From assembly GCA_019749935.1 (NCBI GenBank), contig JAIEPD010000001.1:1-64000 (forward strand): a stretch of DNA of 64,000 nt. The letters run 5' to 3'. Under the pieces are notes generated by a model that ran no database searches, was not told the origin of the DNA, and worked only from the letters and a program-made list of their open reading frames with translations. The position numbers and the translations under genes were made by a program. Below, piece by piece: positions 27,316 through 38,537 of the stretch; the first letter of the stretch is position 1; each line of letters starts with the position of its first letter. The DNA is from Alphaproteobacteria bacterium. GTDB lineage: Bacteria; Pseudomonadota; Alphaproteobacteria; Paracaedibacterales; CAIULA01.

Positions 27316-29442
27316 CTATTGCACAAACCTAAGTGTGATCGCTTGTGAATTTCCTTCAGCATCCACAACTGCAATTTCATAAAATCCAGCTTTTTGAGGT
27401 TGCCAGAGAATCTTTTCATTATGCAAAGGCTCAGGCTTGTCATTAATAAACCAAGTAAATGGCGCTTTTCCACCCTCAATCTGTAAGGGGATTGGATAAA
27501 ACTCAATTTTACCTTGACTGTTTGTTTTTAATCTTAAGATATGCGTGGATCCATCCACCGGGAATGTAATTTTGATTGGATTTGTGTTGTTGTTTTTTTG
27601 AATACCAATTGGCGAGCCCTTTTTTATGTGCCTCAATGTTGCGGGCAGTAAATCATTTGGAAGCTGAATAACACCCTTTGGTGGCAAGCTTTCTTTGGCT
27701 GATTGACAGGAATGCAATAAGAGAGTATCAAAAATCTTTAGTAAAATAGGAGCAGCTGTTTTTCTGCCTAATTGGTTAGAACTCGCACTGCCATCAGGTC
27801 TTCCTGCCCACACGCCAACTGTATAACCAGAATCTCCGTCCGTATATCCCATACAGATGGCATCTCGTGCTCCGTATGATGTTCCTGTTTTAAAGGCAAC
27901 AGCATGTTTTCCTGTGGTATGCCAATCTAAAAACCCTTCAGGAACGGGAGAGTTTTCAAGAACACGCGTGACATACCAGCTTGCAGCTTCACGTACGAAA
28001 ACTTTTTTTAAATCAGTTTTGTCATTTAAATGGATTTTCAACGGAGAAAATTCCCCTTTATTTGCAAGCGCACAGTAAAGCACCGTCAAATCAAAAAGAG
28101 TTATCCCAACACCCCCAAGTGCAATTGGTAAACTTGCTATGGGCGATTTATCTGGCAATTTTAAATGAACACCTAAATTCTCTAATATATCTTTGAATCT
28201 TTTTGTTCCAATATGCTCTAGTAAAACCACAGCAGGGATATTGAGAGATTGCTGAAGGGATTCTCTTAAACTCAACGTTCCATGAAAAGCATCTTGAAAA
28301 TTGGTTGGGGTATAGCCTTGAAAATTTGTAAAAACGTCATCGATTAAAGTTTCGGGATGAGCAAATCCATCATCAAAGGCAACCGCGTAGATAAAAGGTT
28401 TCAAGGTAGATCCAGGGGATCGTACGGCCTTTATAATATCCACATGCCCCTCTTTTTGCTCATCCAAGAATTTTGCAGAGCCAACATAGCCTAGAATTTC
28501 TCTTGTTTTATTACTAACGATAAGGGCTGCTGCTGTTTGATGGTTTTCAAAATTACTGACTTGTTTTAATAGAAGACTTTCAAGATTTTCCTGTAAAGCT
28601 TTATCCAAAGTGGTTTGAAAAACATGGTTATTTGGATCTTCCTTGATAAAGGCTCTTATCAAATGGGGGGCTGATGTTGGAAATGGATAGCGTTTAAGAG
28701 GAACAGGATCGTTTATTGCTTCATTGGCTTGCTTCAAACTTAAAATATTATTTTGCATCATCCGTTTAATAACTTTGTCTCGCTGTAGTTTTGCGTAACC
28801 TGGGTAAATATGAGGTCTTGTTGCTGTTGGAAATTGGGGAATTGCAACCAATAAAGCCATCTCGGCATGTGTTAATTGATCAGCTTCTTTTTTGAAATAA
28901 GCGAGTGAAGCTGCCTGGATTCCTTCTAAATTTCCGCCATAGGGAGCTAGGATTAAATAAAACTTTAAAATGTCTTGTTTGCTGTAATGAAACTCTAACT
29001 GAATGGCACGAAGCATCTGGGATAGTTTATTAATCAATATTCTTTGTTTGGGATCTAAAAGACGGGCAACCTGCATGGTAATCGTTGATCCGCCAGAGAT
29101 AATCTTTCCATACCTTATGAATTGACCAAAAGCCCTAATAAGCGCCAAAGGATCGATGCCTGGGTGAAAGAAAAAACGTTTATCTTCAAACGAGATAAGC
29201 ATTTCAGTAAATAATGCCGAGGGTTCACTTGTTAGAGGCAAGCGCCACTTTTCATCTAAGCTTGGCATCGCTGATATAAGTTGATTATTACGATCACATA
29301 ACAGGTAGGATAAGTTTTGAAGTTTTTTAAGGGGAGGGGGAAACATAAAATCCAGCCCCATTGCCCCTGTAATAAAAATCAAAACATAAATCAGTTTACG
29401 ATTTTGCAACAACCTCAACTTTTCCATGATTTGTCCTGGCAA
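27316..29442 (-). CDS. pbpC: Penicillin-binding protein 1C
   Basis: SFEDKRFFFHPGIDPLALIRAFGQFIRYGKIISGGSTITMQVARLL transglycosylase, SPGSTLKPFIYA transpeptidase motif; pairs with the A2M gene. Confidence 0.93.
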   Translation of the reverse strand: MPGQIMEKLRLLQNRKLIYVLIFITGAMGLDFMFPPPLKKLQNLSYLLCDRNNQLISAMPSLDEKWRLPLTSEPSALFTEMLISFEDKRFFFHPGIDPLALIRAFGQFIRYGKIISGGSTITMQVARLLDPKQRILINKLSQMLRAIQLEFHYSKQDILKFYLILAPYGGNLEGIQAASLAYFKKEADQLTHAEMALLVAIPQFPTATRPHIYPGYAKLQRDKVIKRMMQNNILSLKQANEAINDPVPLKRYPFPTSAPHLIRAFIKEDPNNHVFQTTLDKALQENLESLLLKQVSNFENHQTAAALIVSNKTREILGYVGSAKFLDEQKEGHVDIIKAVRSPGSTLKPFIYAVAFDDGFAHPETLIDDVFTNFQGYTPTNFQDAFHGTLSLRESLQQSLNIPAVVLLEHIGTKRFKDILENLGVHLKLPDKSPIASLPIALGGVGITLFDLTVLYCALANKGEFSPLKIHLNDKTDLKKVFVREAASWYVTRVLENSPVPEGFLDWHTTGKHAVAFKTGTSYGARDAICMGYTDGDSGYTVGVWAGRPDGSASSNQLGRKTAAPILLKIFDTLLLHSCQSAKESLPPKGVIQLPNDLLPATLRHIKKGSPIGIQKNNNTNPIKITFPVDGSTHILRLKTNSQGKIEFYPIPLQIEGGKAPFTWFINDKPEPLHNEKILWQPQKAGFYEIAVVDAEGNSQAITLRFVQ

Positions 29443-32400
29443 ATAAGCGTGGATTGAACATGTCTTCTACAGATAAGCCAGGGTGCTGGCAAATGCCTGG
29501 CGTTACGGCTCTGATAACGTATGCTACTTTAAAGCTCTTTGTGCTTTGATCAAAAGGAAGCGCTGCAACAAACCGATCATCACGAATTTCTGTATGATTT
29601 GCTTGAGACAATTGCGCCCATGGGAGCTCTGGTGTTGGAGACAAATTTGATGTTCCTTCACTTGGTTTTGTTTCAACTGCACTTGTAGAAACTGATTCAA
29701 TTTCAAAGCAAGAGGGTAATAAATCAACAACCAAAAGCTGACTTTCAGGAGGTGTTTCTGTGGGGTTTGAAATTTCACCATTAATGACAACGATCAGTTG
29801 TTCGCCTTGAGTTATAGGTTTCTTTAAAATATCTAAACCTTTTCCATCAGGCGTGTAGTATTTTCGGCTAATGTTTAGTCCCTTTGCTTCTGCTGGCAGA
29901 GGTTTTGCTGGAATACCGGATGCAGCGGTATTAACCCAAACATTTTCTTTTCCATGATTTGTGACCTTGATTCCTTTAGCCTTTAAATCGGAAAGCGAAA
30001 TGGCATGCGTTAAAAAGTTGATCCCTGTTTCCTCAATATCCCCAATTGTTAAATGGATGCTTTCTGCTTTTTTCATCGACGAAAATGATCCAGCGGCAAG
30101 GACGATCCATGCTTTTTCTTGTGTGCTTAAATGTTCCTTTGTCGTTTGTTGACCCAAATTTTTAATTGTCATTTGGATAATATTATTGGCTTCTGTCAAT
30201 GTTGGGGCGAGCTGCGCTGCTTCGTTAGCAAGCAAAAGAATGGCACTGTAATCACGGGTAGAACTGCCGTAGGCAACAGATACTTTTTGATCTTCTATTG
30301 TGAAAATTTCTTTAAATGCTTTACTTGCTCTTTCCATATCACCAATTCTGATCAAAGCATTTGCTAAAAATGCACGGCCCAAAGGTGTTTTAATGTCAGC
30401 AAAAAATGCATCAAAGCAATGACGAACAATACCACCATCAATTTTTCCTGATTTTGTTAATAAATAAAGTCCATATAACGCAGGTGTTAAATCAGATTTG
30501 TTATTGCTTCTTAGTTGCGATTTTACAAAATCTAATAGCCAATCTTGAGCCTTTTCATAGAGATATTTTGGAATTGGGTGGTTAAGGGTTTCAGCTCTTT
30601 GCATAAAATCAAAACCGTAGGCTATTAACCAAGCATCTTCACGAACGGATGATTGCCATAAACTAAGGCCTCCATTTCTATTTTGTCGTTGGGCAATCAC
30701 AGCCAGTACATGCTGTATCTCTGCTTTGATTTTCTCTTCATCTTTTTTCTCAGAAAGAAGAGGAGTAAAGAGAACACCAAATCCCTTGCTTATGATTTGT
30801 TCTGTGCAGCCATACGCATAGCTTTTTAAGGATTTTAATATGCTTTCTAGATTCCACATCAAAGAAGAAGATGCGTTGAGCGTCAATGAGTTTGAATCTT
30901 CATTTAAGTTATTGAGCAAAGAGGAGTCGATATTAAAGGAATCACCTGGTTTAAGCCATTTAGCATCTTCATTCGTAATTTCTGAAGAAAGAGAACGCAC
31001 TGAGATCTCAAAAGAACGAGAGATGGTTTCAATATTGTTACCAGATACTTTTAAATTGAACTTTGCATCCCCAATTTTGGTTGCTTGGAAGGGTATTGAG
31101 GCGTTCCATGTTCCATCTTTGGTGAGTGTTGTGTTGAGCTGTTCATCTTTTACAAGCTTAACGCCGCCTTCAGTCTCTATATGAACGCTGTAATTCCCTT
31201 CAGAATCTGTATTGTTAAACAAGGTAAGATTCATGTGGCTTTGGTCATCAACAGCAAGAAACCTTGGGAAAACAACTTCTGAAACAACGGGATCTCTTAC
31301 CAAAAGTGATTCGCCTGTTCCCCCTATTTTAGTTTTATTAAAGGCAACAGCCATGATCCTAAGGGTTCCATTAAAATCAGGAATATCGAAAGCTAAAGTG
31401 GTTTTTCCGCTTTTATCAAGGGCTATAGGACCGTTGTAAAGCGAGACAATTTTGAAAGCACGCTTTGAAAGAGCAGCCAAATTTCGAGCAAGCGCCCCTT
31501 CATCCCCACCAGAGCGTAAGACACCGATTTCACCTGGAATAGGATCAATAATTTTTCCATAAATATCTCTCATCTCAACGCCAAGAAATCGTTTTCCAAG
31601 GAAATATTCATGAGGCAGAGGTGTTTTGTAATCAGTTAATTGAAGAATTCCTTCATCCACAGCAACAACAGTCACAAAAGTTTCTGATTCTGTCGCCCCT
31701 TCAATTTGAAGAGGAATTTCAATTTTCTGACGAGGTTTCACCTCCCTTGGTATAGTCATGCCTATCTTTAAAGTATGAGCCTCCGGTGAAAGCCCTGCCC
31801 ATTGAACACCAACGGCACGTTTTGGCAGAATGACATTTTCGCCTTTGTTTTCTGAATTTCCAAGAGGGCGGAAGGCAGAAACCAAAACATAAGCGCCTCT
31901 TCCCCAGCTTTCTTCAGCTTTTAAGCTGACATCTGCCCCGTCCTTTGAGACGGGAATATTTTTTGTTTCGACAATACTGTGATTTGCCACCACTAGTATG
32001 GCTTCTCCATCAAAAGGAGCTTTAATGTGAACGTTAACTTTTTCACCAACTTCATAACTTGGTTTATCCAGTATTACTTTGAGTTGATCTGGAGACTGAC
32101 TATCTTGAGAATGTGATGAGTATCCTTTTTCAAATCGATAACTGCTCATAACACCTGTAGTTGGATCGCGTACTTCAAGACGGTATTGGTGCCAATCTGA
32201 AATAGGAACATTTAAGCGAACACTTTCTGATGATTTTGCATCAAGCATTCCCTTAAGGATAAAATTATCTTCTTTAATGGGTTTATATTTCCAGTTGGAA
32301 TAAGCGGTTTCTTGATACCAGTTATAGTGAATCTTTTCTGCAAAAAGCTGATACTCAAGATTTTTCGCATCAATAAGTTTGCCTTCGTTATTAACGGCTA

Positions 32401-34660
32401 TAATTTCAATTTCAGTTGAGGTTGCATCATACGGAATGACATTCTCACTTATATGCCCTTTTAGGCCGATTGCAAAAGGTTTTGTGTGGAAATCAAACTT
32501 TAAAGTTCCAAGGCGAGGGCGCCCTCCTTTATCAAAGATACTAACTTGAGCAACAACTTCAAGTGGAACGTTTGTTTTAGGCGCTTCTTTAATGATGGCA
32601 TCAAGATTAGTATTGCCGTTTGAATCTAAGGTTAAAGCTCCAAGGTTAATTCTATCTCCTTCAAATTTTTCATCAACAAGTCCAAATTGGTAACCTTGAT
32701 GCATGGGATAGGGATTTGTTTTTTGCTTAATTAAAAAGGATCCCTCGCCATTTAATCCTCCAGCGGCACTACCAAATAAAAATTTGGCATTGGCATTGAT
32801 AGCAAACGGTTCAGAAGGAGCAACTTGGGTTTTCTCACTTTTCAAAGAGACGAGAAGGCGACTTGGAACAAAGTCTTCGACAGAAAAAGTAAGCGTGCCG
32901 ATAGGATCTTTTTTTGGATCTGTGTAAACTAAGGCCGTCCATTGGCCTGTGTGGGCGCTACTGGAAAGAGGAAAAATTAAATCATAAAAGCCTTGAGCAT
33001 TTCCTGTAATTTGCTGAGTTGAAACTACGATTCCATCGGGCCTTTGAATCTGAAAAGTCAAAGGTACGTCTGCTTCGGCTATTGCTTTATTATTTCGAAG
33101 AAGTGCATTAATTCTAATGCTCTCTCCGGGCCTATAAACGCCTCTTTCTGCATAAAGAAATGCATCTAAGGTTTGCGGAACTTTTCGTCCCCCTGTCCCT
33201 CTATCCGTAAAATCAAAAGCAGGTTGGGCTAATTTCAAATAACCAAAATTATGATCAGCTCCATATGCTAAAATAAGGGCAGGGCGATTTCCGCCTTTTC
33301 CTCTTAAGACTTCTGCGTCAAAATGAGCAGTCCCTGTTTCAGACGTTTTAGCTGTGGCTAGAATTTCGTTGTTGTAAGCAATCAGTTGAATTTCTGTATC
33401 TTTAAGGGGTTTGGCAGATTTTAGAGAGTGAATATGGACATCCAAGCCAGATTCCCCTTTAAAGGTTGTAATGCCAAGATCTGTAACAAGTAGCCACTGA
33501 TAAGCTGATGCAGGATGATTTAAGCTGCCTTCTTCTTGCGCATAAATTCCATAAATGCCAGGCTTGGTTTCTTTGGCAATATCTTTAAAAGGGATTTGTT
33601 TGGTTATGCTTTGATTGGCAGCTCCTCCTATTTCTAATGTCCCTTTATAAATCTCCTCTCCTGTTTCTTTTTTAATTTTGGATAAAGAGTATTCATATAA
33701 ACCAGAGTCAATTGCTCCATAACGACGGACAAGATTTTCAACAAATGAGCGATCGCTAATGCGAATCACCTCTAAATTAACTTTGCTTATGTTGATTGCA
33801 GTTAAGGGAACAAGCTGAGCCTCATCTTTAACCAAAATCGACCGATCACTGAAAGCAAGACGTGGGCTTTGATTTTCAACAATAAAGCCGACTTTTTCAG
33901 TTTTTGTGATTTTTTCACCGTATTTGCTTTTGATGCCTTCTTTGATAATCACATCATAGCTTTTGCCGAACTCAATACCTGTTATGCAAACCTCTTGATC
34001 TGTTGCCAGGCGTACCTCACCATCAACTTTAGGAGTAATCTCAAAATAATCCTTCAAATTTGTTATGGCTGGATCAATTGGATGACTAAAATTAAAGCAC
34101 ACACTTGGAGGTGCAGCGTTTTGATTAACCCTAAAAGATTGGTAGGTAAAAAGATAAAGCTCTGCATAGTCTGGATATTTTTTCCGAAACTCTGTTATAT
34201 CGATTAGGGATGTAAGTTCTTTGAAATATGCGCCGCTTTCATTGTGTGAGGCTGCATAGAGAAGAAGCGCCTTTGCTTTATCATCCACAGATGTTGCATT
34301 TTTAAGAATGTGAGGAATCAATTTATCCATTGCATTCCTTAACTTCCACGTATCTTGGCCTTTTTTTGATAGTTGATAATGAATAAAAGCTAACTCAAGA
34401 AGGGTTTCTATGTCTTTTAAGTCATAGCCAGCGCAAATCTCTAGCTCCGCTATCGCGAGTTGCCATTCATTTTTTTTAATGGCTTCTTTTGCTCTATTCC
34501 TGGAAAGTAATGCGTCTTCTTTTGATAAAGAAGATCCTTTTTCTTTTAAGCCTTTGATGTATTCTTCTGATTGACTTAAAGTCCAAGAAGGGAAGATTAT
34601 TTCTGCTTTAATTTGAGTGAAAGATAAAAAAAATACAATCAAAAAAAGCCGAAAGACCAT
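29396..34660 (-). CDS. yfhM: Bacterial alpha-2-macroglobulin (MG2 / thioester domain) protein
   Basis: 1754 aa with signal peptide, YRPGESIRINALLRNN, thioester-type motif YGCTEQIISKGFG; adjacent and overlapping pbpC. Confidence 0.93.
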   Translation of the reverse strand: MVFRLFLIVFFLSFTQIKAEIIFPSWTLSQSEEYIKGLKEKGSSLSKEDALLSRNRAKEAIKKNEWQLAIAELEICAGYDLKDIETLLELAFIHYQLSKKGQDTWKLRNAMDKLIPHILKNATSVDDKAKALLLYAASHNESGAYFKELTSLIDITEFRKKYPDYAELYLFTYQSFRVNQNAAPPSVCFNFSHPIDPAITNLKDYFEITPKVDGEVRLATDQEVCITGIEFGKSYDVIIKEGIKSKYGEKITKTEKVGFIVENQSPRLAFSDRSILVKDEAQLVPLTAINISKVNLEVIRISDRSFVENLVRRYGAIDSGLYEYSLSKIKKETGEEIYKGTLEIGGAANQSITKQIPFKDIAKETKPGIYGIYAQEEGSLNHPASAYQWLLVTDLGITTFKGESGLDVHIHSLKSAKPLKDTEIQLIAYNNEILATAKTSETGTAHFDAEVLRGKGGNRPALILAYGADHNFGYLKLAQPAFDFTDRGTGGRKVPQTLDAFLYAERGVYRPGESIRINALLRNNKAIAEADVPLTFQIQRPDGIVVSTQQITGNAQGFYDLIFPLSSSAHTGQWTALVYTDPKKDPIGTLTFSVEDFVPSRLLVSLKSEKTQVAPSEPFAINANAKFLFGSAAGGLNGEGSFLIKQKTNPYPMHQGYQFGLVDEKFEGDRINLGALTLDSNGNTNLDAIIKEAPKTNVPLEVVAQVSIFDKGGRPRLGTLKFDFHTKPFAIGLKGHISENVIPYDATSTEIEIIAVNNEGKLIDAKNLEYQLFAEKIHYNWYQETAYSNWKYKPIKEDNFILKGMLDAKSSESVRLNVPISDWHQYRLEVRDPTTGVMSSYRFEKGYSSHSQDSQSPDQLKVILDKPSYEVGEKVNVHIKAPFDGEAILVVANHSIVETKNIPVSKDGADVSLKAEESWGRGAYVLVSAFRPLGNSENKGENVILPKRAVGVQWAGLSPEAHTLKIGMTIPREVKPRQKIEIPLQIEGATESETFVTVVAVDEGILQLTDYKTPLPHEYFLGKRFLGVEMRDIYGKIIDPIPGEIGVLRSGGDEGALARNLAALSKRAFKIVSLYNGPIALDKSGKTTLAFDIPDFNGTLRIMAVAFNKTKIGGTGESLLVRDPVVSEVVFPRFLAVDDQSHMNLTLFNNTDSEGNYSVHIETEGGVKLVKDEQLNTTLTKDGTWNASIPFQATKIGDAKFNLKVSGNNIETISRSFEISVRSLSSEITNEDAKWLKPGDSFNIDSSLLNNLNEDSNSLTLNASSSLMWNLESILKSLKSYAYGCTEQIISKGFGVLFTPLLSEKKDEEKIKAEIQHVLAVIAQRQNRNGGLSLWQSSVREDAWLIAYGFDFMQRAETLNHPIPKYLYEKAQDWLLDFVKSQLRSNNKSDLTPALYGLYLLTKSGKIDGGIVRHCFDAFFADIKTPLGRAFLANALIRIGDMERASKAFKEIFTIEDQKVSVAYGSSTRDYSAILLLANEAAQLAPTLTEANNIIQMTIKNLGQQTTKEHLSTQEKAWIVLAAGSFSSMKKAESIHLTIGDIEETGINFLTHAISLSDLKAKGIKVTNHGKENVWVNTAASGIPAKPLPAEAKGLNISRKYYTPDGKGLDILKKPITQGEQLIVVINGEISNPTETPPESQLLVVDLLPSCFEIESVSTSAVETKPSEGTSNLSPTPELPWAQLSQANHTEIRDDRFVAALPFDQSTKSFKVAYVIRAVTPGICQHPGLSVEDMFNPRLFARTNHGKVEVVAKS

Positions 34661-34825
34661 CAGTTATCTCCAAAGCTCTGGCAAAGTATTTGATCAGATA
34701 GTCAATCATGCACGATTACCTTGTTCTTGAAAAGAGTCTATAAAGCGTATAGATTTTTAAAAAAAAGCTTAGAAATATCATTTTTCCATGAAAAGACTAA
34801 AGAACAAATAGAAGAGCAGAATTGT

Positions 34826-36478
34826 ATGTTGAAAATCTCCTTATGTCAGATAAACCCTTGGGTTGGGCATCTTTCTTATAATTTAGAAAAAATAAAAAAA
34901 GAATATCTTGCTTGTGCAAAAGAAGGTGTGGATTTAGTTGTTTTTCCCGAATGTGCAACGACTGGATATCCCTTGGAAGATTTAGTTTTAAAGCCCCATT
35001 TTATGGAAAGGGTGCAAGCTATTGTTGAGGATTTTGCGGCAATTACGGCCTCTCAAAATACAGGAGTGATTTTGGGATGTCCTTGGCTGGAGCATGGTAG
35101 AATCATAAACACTGCGTTGTTTATTCATGATGGGAAAATTAAGCAAATTATCAGTAAATATGCCCTTCCTAATTATGGAGTGTTTGATGAGAAACGGGTT
35201 TTTGATCATGGTCCTCTACCAACTCCATTAATTTATAAGGGATTTAATATTGGGGTTATGGTCTGCGAAGATATGTGGGTTCCGGAACCTGCACTACATT
35301 TAAAGCAAAAAGGAGCAGATTTTTTACTGGTTATTAACGGATCTCCGTTTGATTTAGGAAAAGATGATCAACGTAAAGAACTGGCTCGTGCCAGAATTAA
35401 CGAGACAGGCCTTCCTTTGATTTATTTAAACTTTGTTGGCGGACAAGATAGTCTTGTTTTTGATGGGAGATCTTTTATTTTAAATGAAAAAGGCGAGACC
35501 GTTTGTGAGTTAGCAGCTTTTTGTGAGGCTGTTGAGACTATTACGATCAGTAAACAAAATGAAAAATGCATAATCTCCTCTTCCTCAAACACCCTTCGTG
35601 AGGGTATAGATAGTCTTTTATATAGGGCTCTTGTACTGGGATTAAGGGATTATGTAGAGAAAAACAACTTTGGCGGTGTTTTGCTTGGTTTGTCGGGTGG
35701 TATCGATTCTGCTATTTCAGCGGCTATCGCAGTGGATGCCTTGGGTCCTGACAGAGTGTCTTGCGTGATGATGCCATCACCTTACACTTCTAAGGAAAGT
35801 TTTGAAGATGCTGAAGCCATTGTAAAGGCCTTAAATGTTGAATATGACATCGTTTCAATTGAACCAGCAATGACAGCATACTCAAACATGTTGAGTAAAA
35901 AATTTGAAGGGAAAACTCCAGACATAACAGAGGAAAACATACAATCTCGGGCGCGCGGAATGGTCTTAATGGCCCTTAGTAATAAATCAGGATGGATGGT
36001 TTTATCAACAGGCAATAAATCTGAAGTAGCGGTTGGATACGCAACGTTATACGGCGATATGTGTGGGGGGTATAACGCATTAAAAGATGTTTATAAAACG
36101 CAAGTTTTTGCCTTATCAAAATGGAGAAATGAAAATTTTCATCCCGACTTTTTAGGGCCAGATGGTAAAGTGATGCCTGAAAGGGTTATCACAAAACCGC
36201 CTTCTGCAGAGTTGAGGCCAGATCAAAAAGATCAAGATAGTTTGCCAGAATATGAAGTTCTGGATGCGATTTTGTATGGATTGATTGAAGAAGATGCATC
36301 AATAGAAGAAATTGCAAAAAAGGGTCTGCCTGAAAAAGAAATCAAGCGCGTTCTGAAAATGTTAGATAAAGCTGAATATAAACGTCGTCAATCTGCGCCG
36401 GGACCTAAAATTACAGAAAAAGCCCTGTCGGTTGAAAGACGTTATCCTATAACGAATGGCTTTATGCTCAATCTATGA
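34826..36478 (+). CDS. nadE: Glutamine-dependent NAD+ synthase
   Basis: N-terminal nitrilase domain (MLKISLCQINPWVGHLSYNLEKI) and synthetase LLGLSGGIDSAISAAIAVDALG; likely start 34826 rather than 34721. Confidence 0.95.
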   Translation: MLKISLCQINPWVGHLSYNLEKIKKEYLACAKEGVDLVVFPECATTGYPLEDLVLKPHFMERVQAIVEDFAAITASQNTGVILGCPWLEHGRIINTALFIHDGKIKQIISKYALPNYGVFDEKRVFDHGPLPTPLIYKGFNIGVMVCEDMWVPEPALHLKQKGADFLLVINGSPFDLGKDDQRKELARARINETGLPLIYLNFVGGQDSLVFDGRSFILNEKGETVCELAAFCEAVETITISKQNEKCIISSSSNTLREGIDSLLYRALVLGLRDYVEKNNFGGVLLGLSGGIDSAISAAIAVDALGPDRVSCVMMPSPYTSKESFEDAEAIVKALNVEYDIVSIEPAMTAYSNMLSKKFEGKTPDITEENIQSRARGMVLMALSNKSGWMVLSTGNKSEVAVGYATLYGDMCGGYNALKDVYKTQVFALSKWRNENFHPDFLGPDGKVMPERVITKPPSAELRPDQKDQDSLPEYEVLDAILYGLIEEDASIEEIAKKGLPEKEIKRVLKMLDKAEYKRRQSAPGPKITEKALSVERRYPITNGFMLNL

Positions 36479-37341
36479 GTGAACTAATATCCGTCATTCT
36501 TCCAACTTATAATCGTGCCGCAGATTTAAAAAAAGCGATTGATAGTGTGTTAATTCAAACATACCCTTATTTTGAGTTGATTGTGGTGGATGACGGGTCT
36601 TCAGATGGAACATCTAAAGTCATAGATGAGATTAAAGATAAACGTGTTTCGTTTATCAAACATGAAACAAATAAAGGGGCAGCCGCAGGCCGAAATACTG
36701 GGATTAATGCAAGCAAAGGAGATTATATAGCATTTCTTGATTCTGATGATACCTGGTATCCAGAAAAACTTGACAGTCAATACCAGCTATTGTCCAAAAG
36801 CGAACAGTCTGTTGGTGGTTGCGTTACTTACTATGATTTGATGTATTCAAACAAAACTATTAAACGTCAAATCGCTATCCAAGAAAACTTTTACAAACAA
36901 AGTTTGCTTGGGTGCAATCTTAGTCCAGGAAGCACCTTGATGTTTAAAAAGAAATGCCTTGAGTTGGTGGGGCTTCAAAATGAAAATCTAAAAAGATTTG
37001 AAGATTGGGAATGGCAAATCAGATTTAGTCAGCATTACAATTGGGTGTCCCTACCTAGTTCATTAGCGAGCATTAAAGCAGGGCACGTTGCAAATTTTGA
37101 AACGTGTAGAAATGCTTTGGCAATTTTTTTAGATGTTATTCGAGTAAAAGAAGAAAAAGACAAAGTTTTCGTAAAGATGGCAATTTTTTACGAATTGTTC
37201 TATGCTGCCCTTAAAAACAATATGCCTTTAAGGGCCTTAAATTATTTATTAAAAGCGTTTGTGTGTTGTCCTGTATTTTTCAGTTGCAACATATTAAGCG
37301 TGATTAAACGTAAAGTAGTAGAGTTATTTAGATCATTATGA
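36475..37341 (+). CDS. Glycosyltransferase family 2
   Basis: SVILPTYNRAADLKKAIDSVLIQTYPYFELIVVDDGSSDGT, FLDSDDTW. Confidence 0.9.
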   Translation: MSELISVILPTYNRAADLKKAIDSVLIQTYPYFELIVVDDGSSDGTSKVIDEIKDKRVSFIKHETNKGAAAGRNTGINASKGDYIAFLDSDDTWYPEKLDSQYQLLSKSEQSVGGCVTYYDLMYSNKTIKRQIAIQENFYKQSLLGCNLSPGSTLMFKKKCLELVGLQNENLKRFEDWEWQIRFSQHYNWVSLPSSLASIKAGHVANFETCRNALAIFLDVIRVKEEKDKVFVKMAIFYELFYAALKNNMPLRALNYLLKAFVCCPVFFSCNILSVIKRKVVELFRSL

Positions 37342-38537
37342 AAGCCATTCAAAAACCCGTTTTATCCGTTGTTGCAACCTCACGAAATGATGATCATGGT
37401 GGAAATGCACTTTGGAGAACACAGCATTTTGTGAATGGTCTTGCTGCACAGGCCCTGAAATTTGAGTTTCCTATTGAACTTGTTTTGGTGGATTGGAATC
37501 CTCCTGCTGATAAAAATGGGTTATATGAAGCTTTAGATTGGCCGAAAAAAAACCCTTATTTTTCGTATCGTGTCATTCAGGTTCCGAGCGAATATCATAA
37601 TAAATTTAAACATTCAGATAAACTTCCCTTATTTCAGTATATTGCAAAGAATGTAGGAATAAAAAGAGCGAGTGCTGATTTCATTCTTTCCACAAATATA
37701 GATATTTTGTTTTCAAATGAGTTGATGGAGTTTCTTAAAACAGATTTAAAGCCTCACTTTATATATGGCGTTGATCGTTATGATACGAATTTAAAGGATG
37801 ATGTGTCGCCCAATTTGCCTTTTGAAGAGGTGTTGAAATTGGCGCAACAGAATGTGGTGAGGGCAAATATGCATCTTGGCACTACGTCTTCTAAGTTTTT
37901 CATTGGAAAGAAATCCATTTTTAAAATTTATATGAATTTACTTGCTTTTGTCTTAAGCATACGCATTTTTTTACGATACTTTTTTATCAAGGTGCCTCGC
38001 GCAATTATCCCCTCACTTTTGCATCCTTCGTCTCTTTTAACAAATATACAAAGTGGATTGATAAGATTTTGGAAGGACGGAAGAAAGTACCTAAGATTTT
38101 TAAAAAATACGATATTTGGGTCGCCTATGACTTCTCTTCACACCAACGCTTGTGGTGATTTTACTTTGTTATCAAAGAAAGACTGGGAGAAATTAAAAGG
38201 ATACCCTGAATGGGAGCTTTATTCTTGGCACATCGATTCAGTTCTTATTTATCAAGCTCATCATAATCACATCAAAATGCACAACTTGCCAGCATCTCAT
38301 ACTATTTTTCATATTGAACATGGTAAGGGATCTGGATGGACACCAGAAGGTGCTAAGCTTTTGTTCGAGCGTCTCGATAAACAAGGTATTGGTTATATGT
38401 CGGATGATGAATTAGTAGAAGAATTTGAAAAGCAAAAGAAACTTCAAAAAGAAAAAAAGCCAGTTATTTACAATGATGACAACTGGGGTGCGCCCCATGT
38501 TGAGTTTTCAGAAAAGGGTTCTTTAGAAAAAGCATGA
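37338..38537 (+). CDS. Glycosyltransferase-like protein
   Basis: GT-A-like features (VATSRNDDHGGN, ELVLVDWNPP, FILSTNIDILF); overlaps neighbours in the polysaccharide locus. Confidence 0.6.
   Translation: MKAIQKPVLSVVATSRNDDHGGNALWRTQHFVNGLAAQALKFEFPIELVLVDWNPPADKNGLYEALDWPKKNPYFSYRVIQVPSEYHNKFKHSDKLPLFQYIAKNVGIKRASADFILSTNIDILFSNELMEFLKTDLKPHFIYGVDRYDTNLKDDVSPNLPFEEVLKLAQQNVVRANMHLGTTSSKFFIGKKSIFKIYMNLLAFVLSIRIFLRYFFIKVPRAIIPSLLHPSSLLTNIQSGLIRFWKDGRKYLRFLKNTIFGSPMTSLHTNACGDFTLLSKKDWEKLKGYPEWELYSWHIDSVLIYQAHHNHIKMHNLPASHTIFHIEHGKGSGWTPEGAKLLFERLDKQGIGYMSDDELVEEFEKQKKLQKEKKPVIYNDDNWGAPHVEFSEKGSLEKA

Noticed and set aside
30131-34207. ORFs of 63-114 aa on the + strand within the alpha-2-macroglobulin gene
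   Set aside because: Antisense to a continuous 1754-aa ORF with clear family motifs; no independent support.
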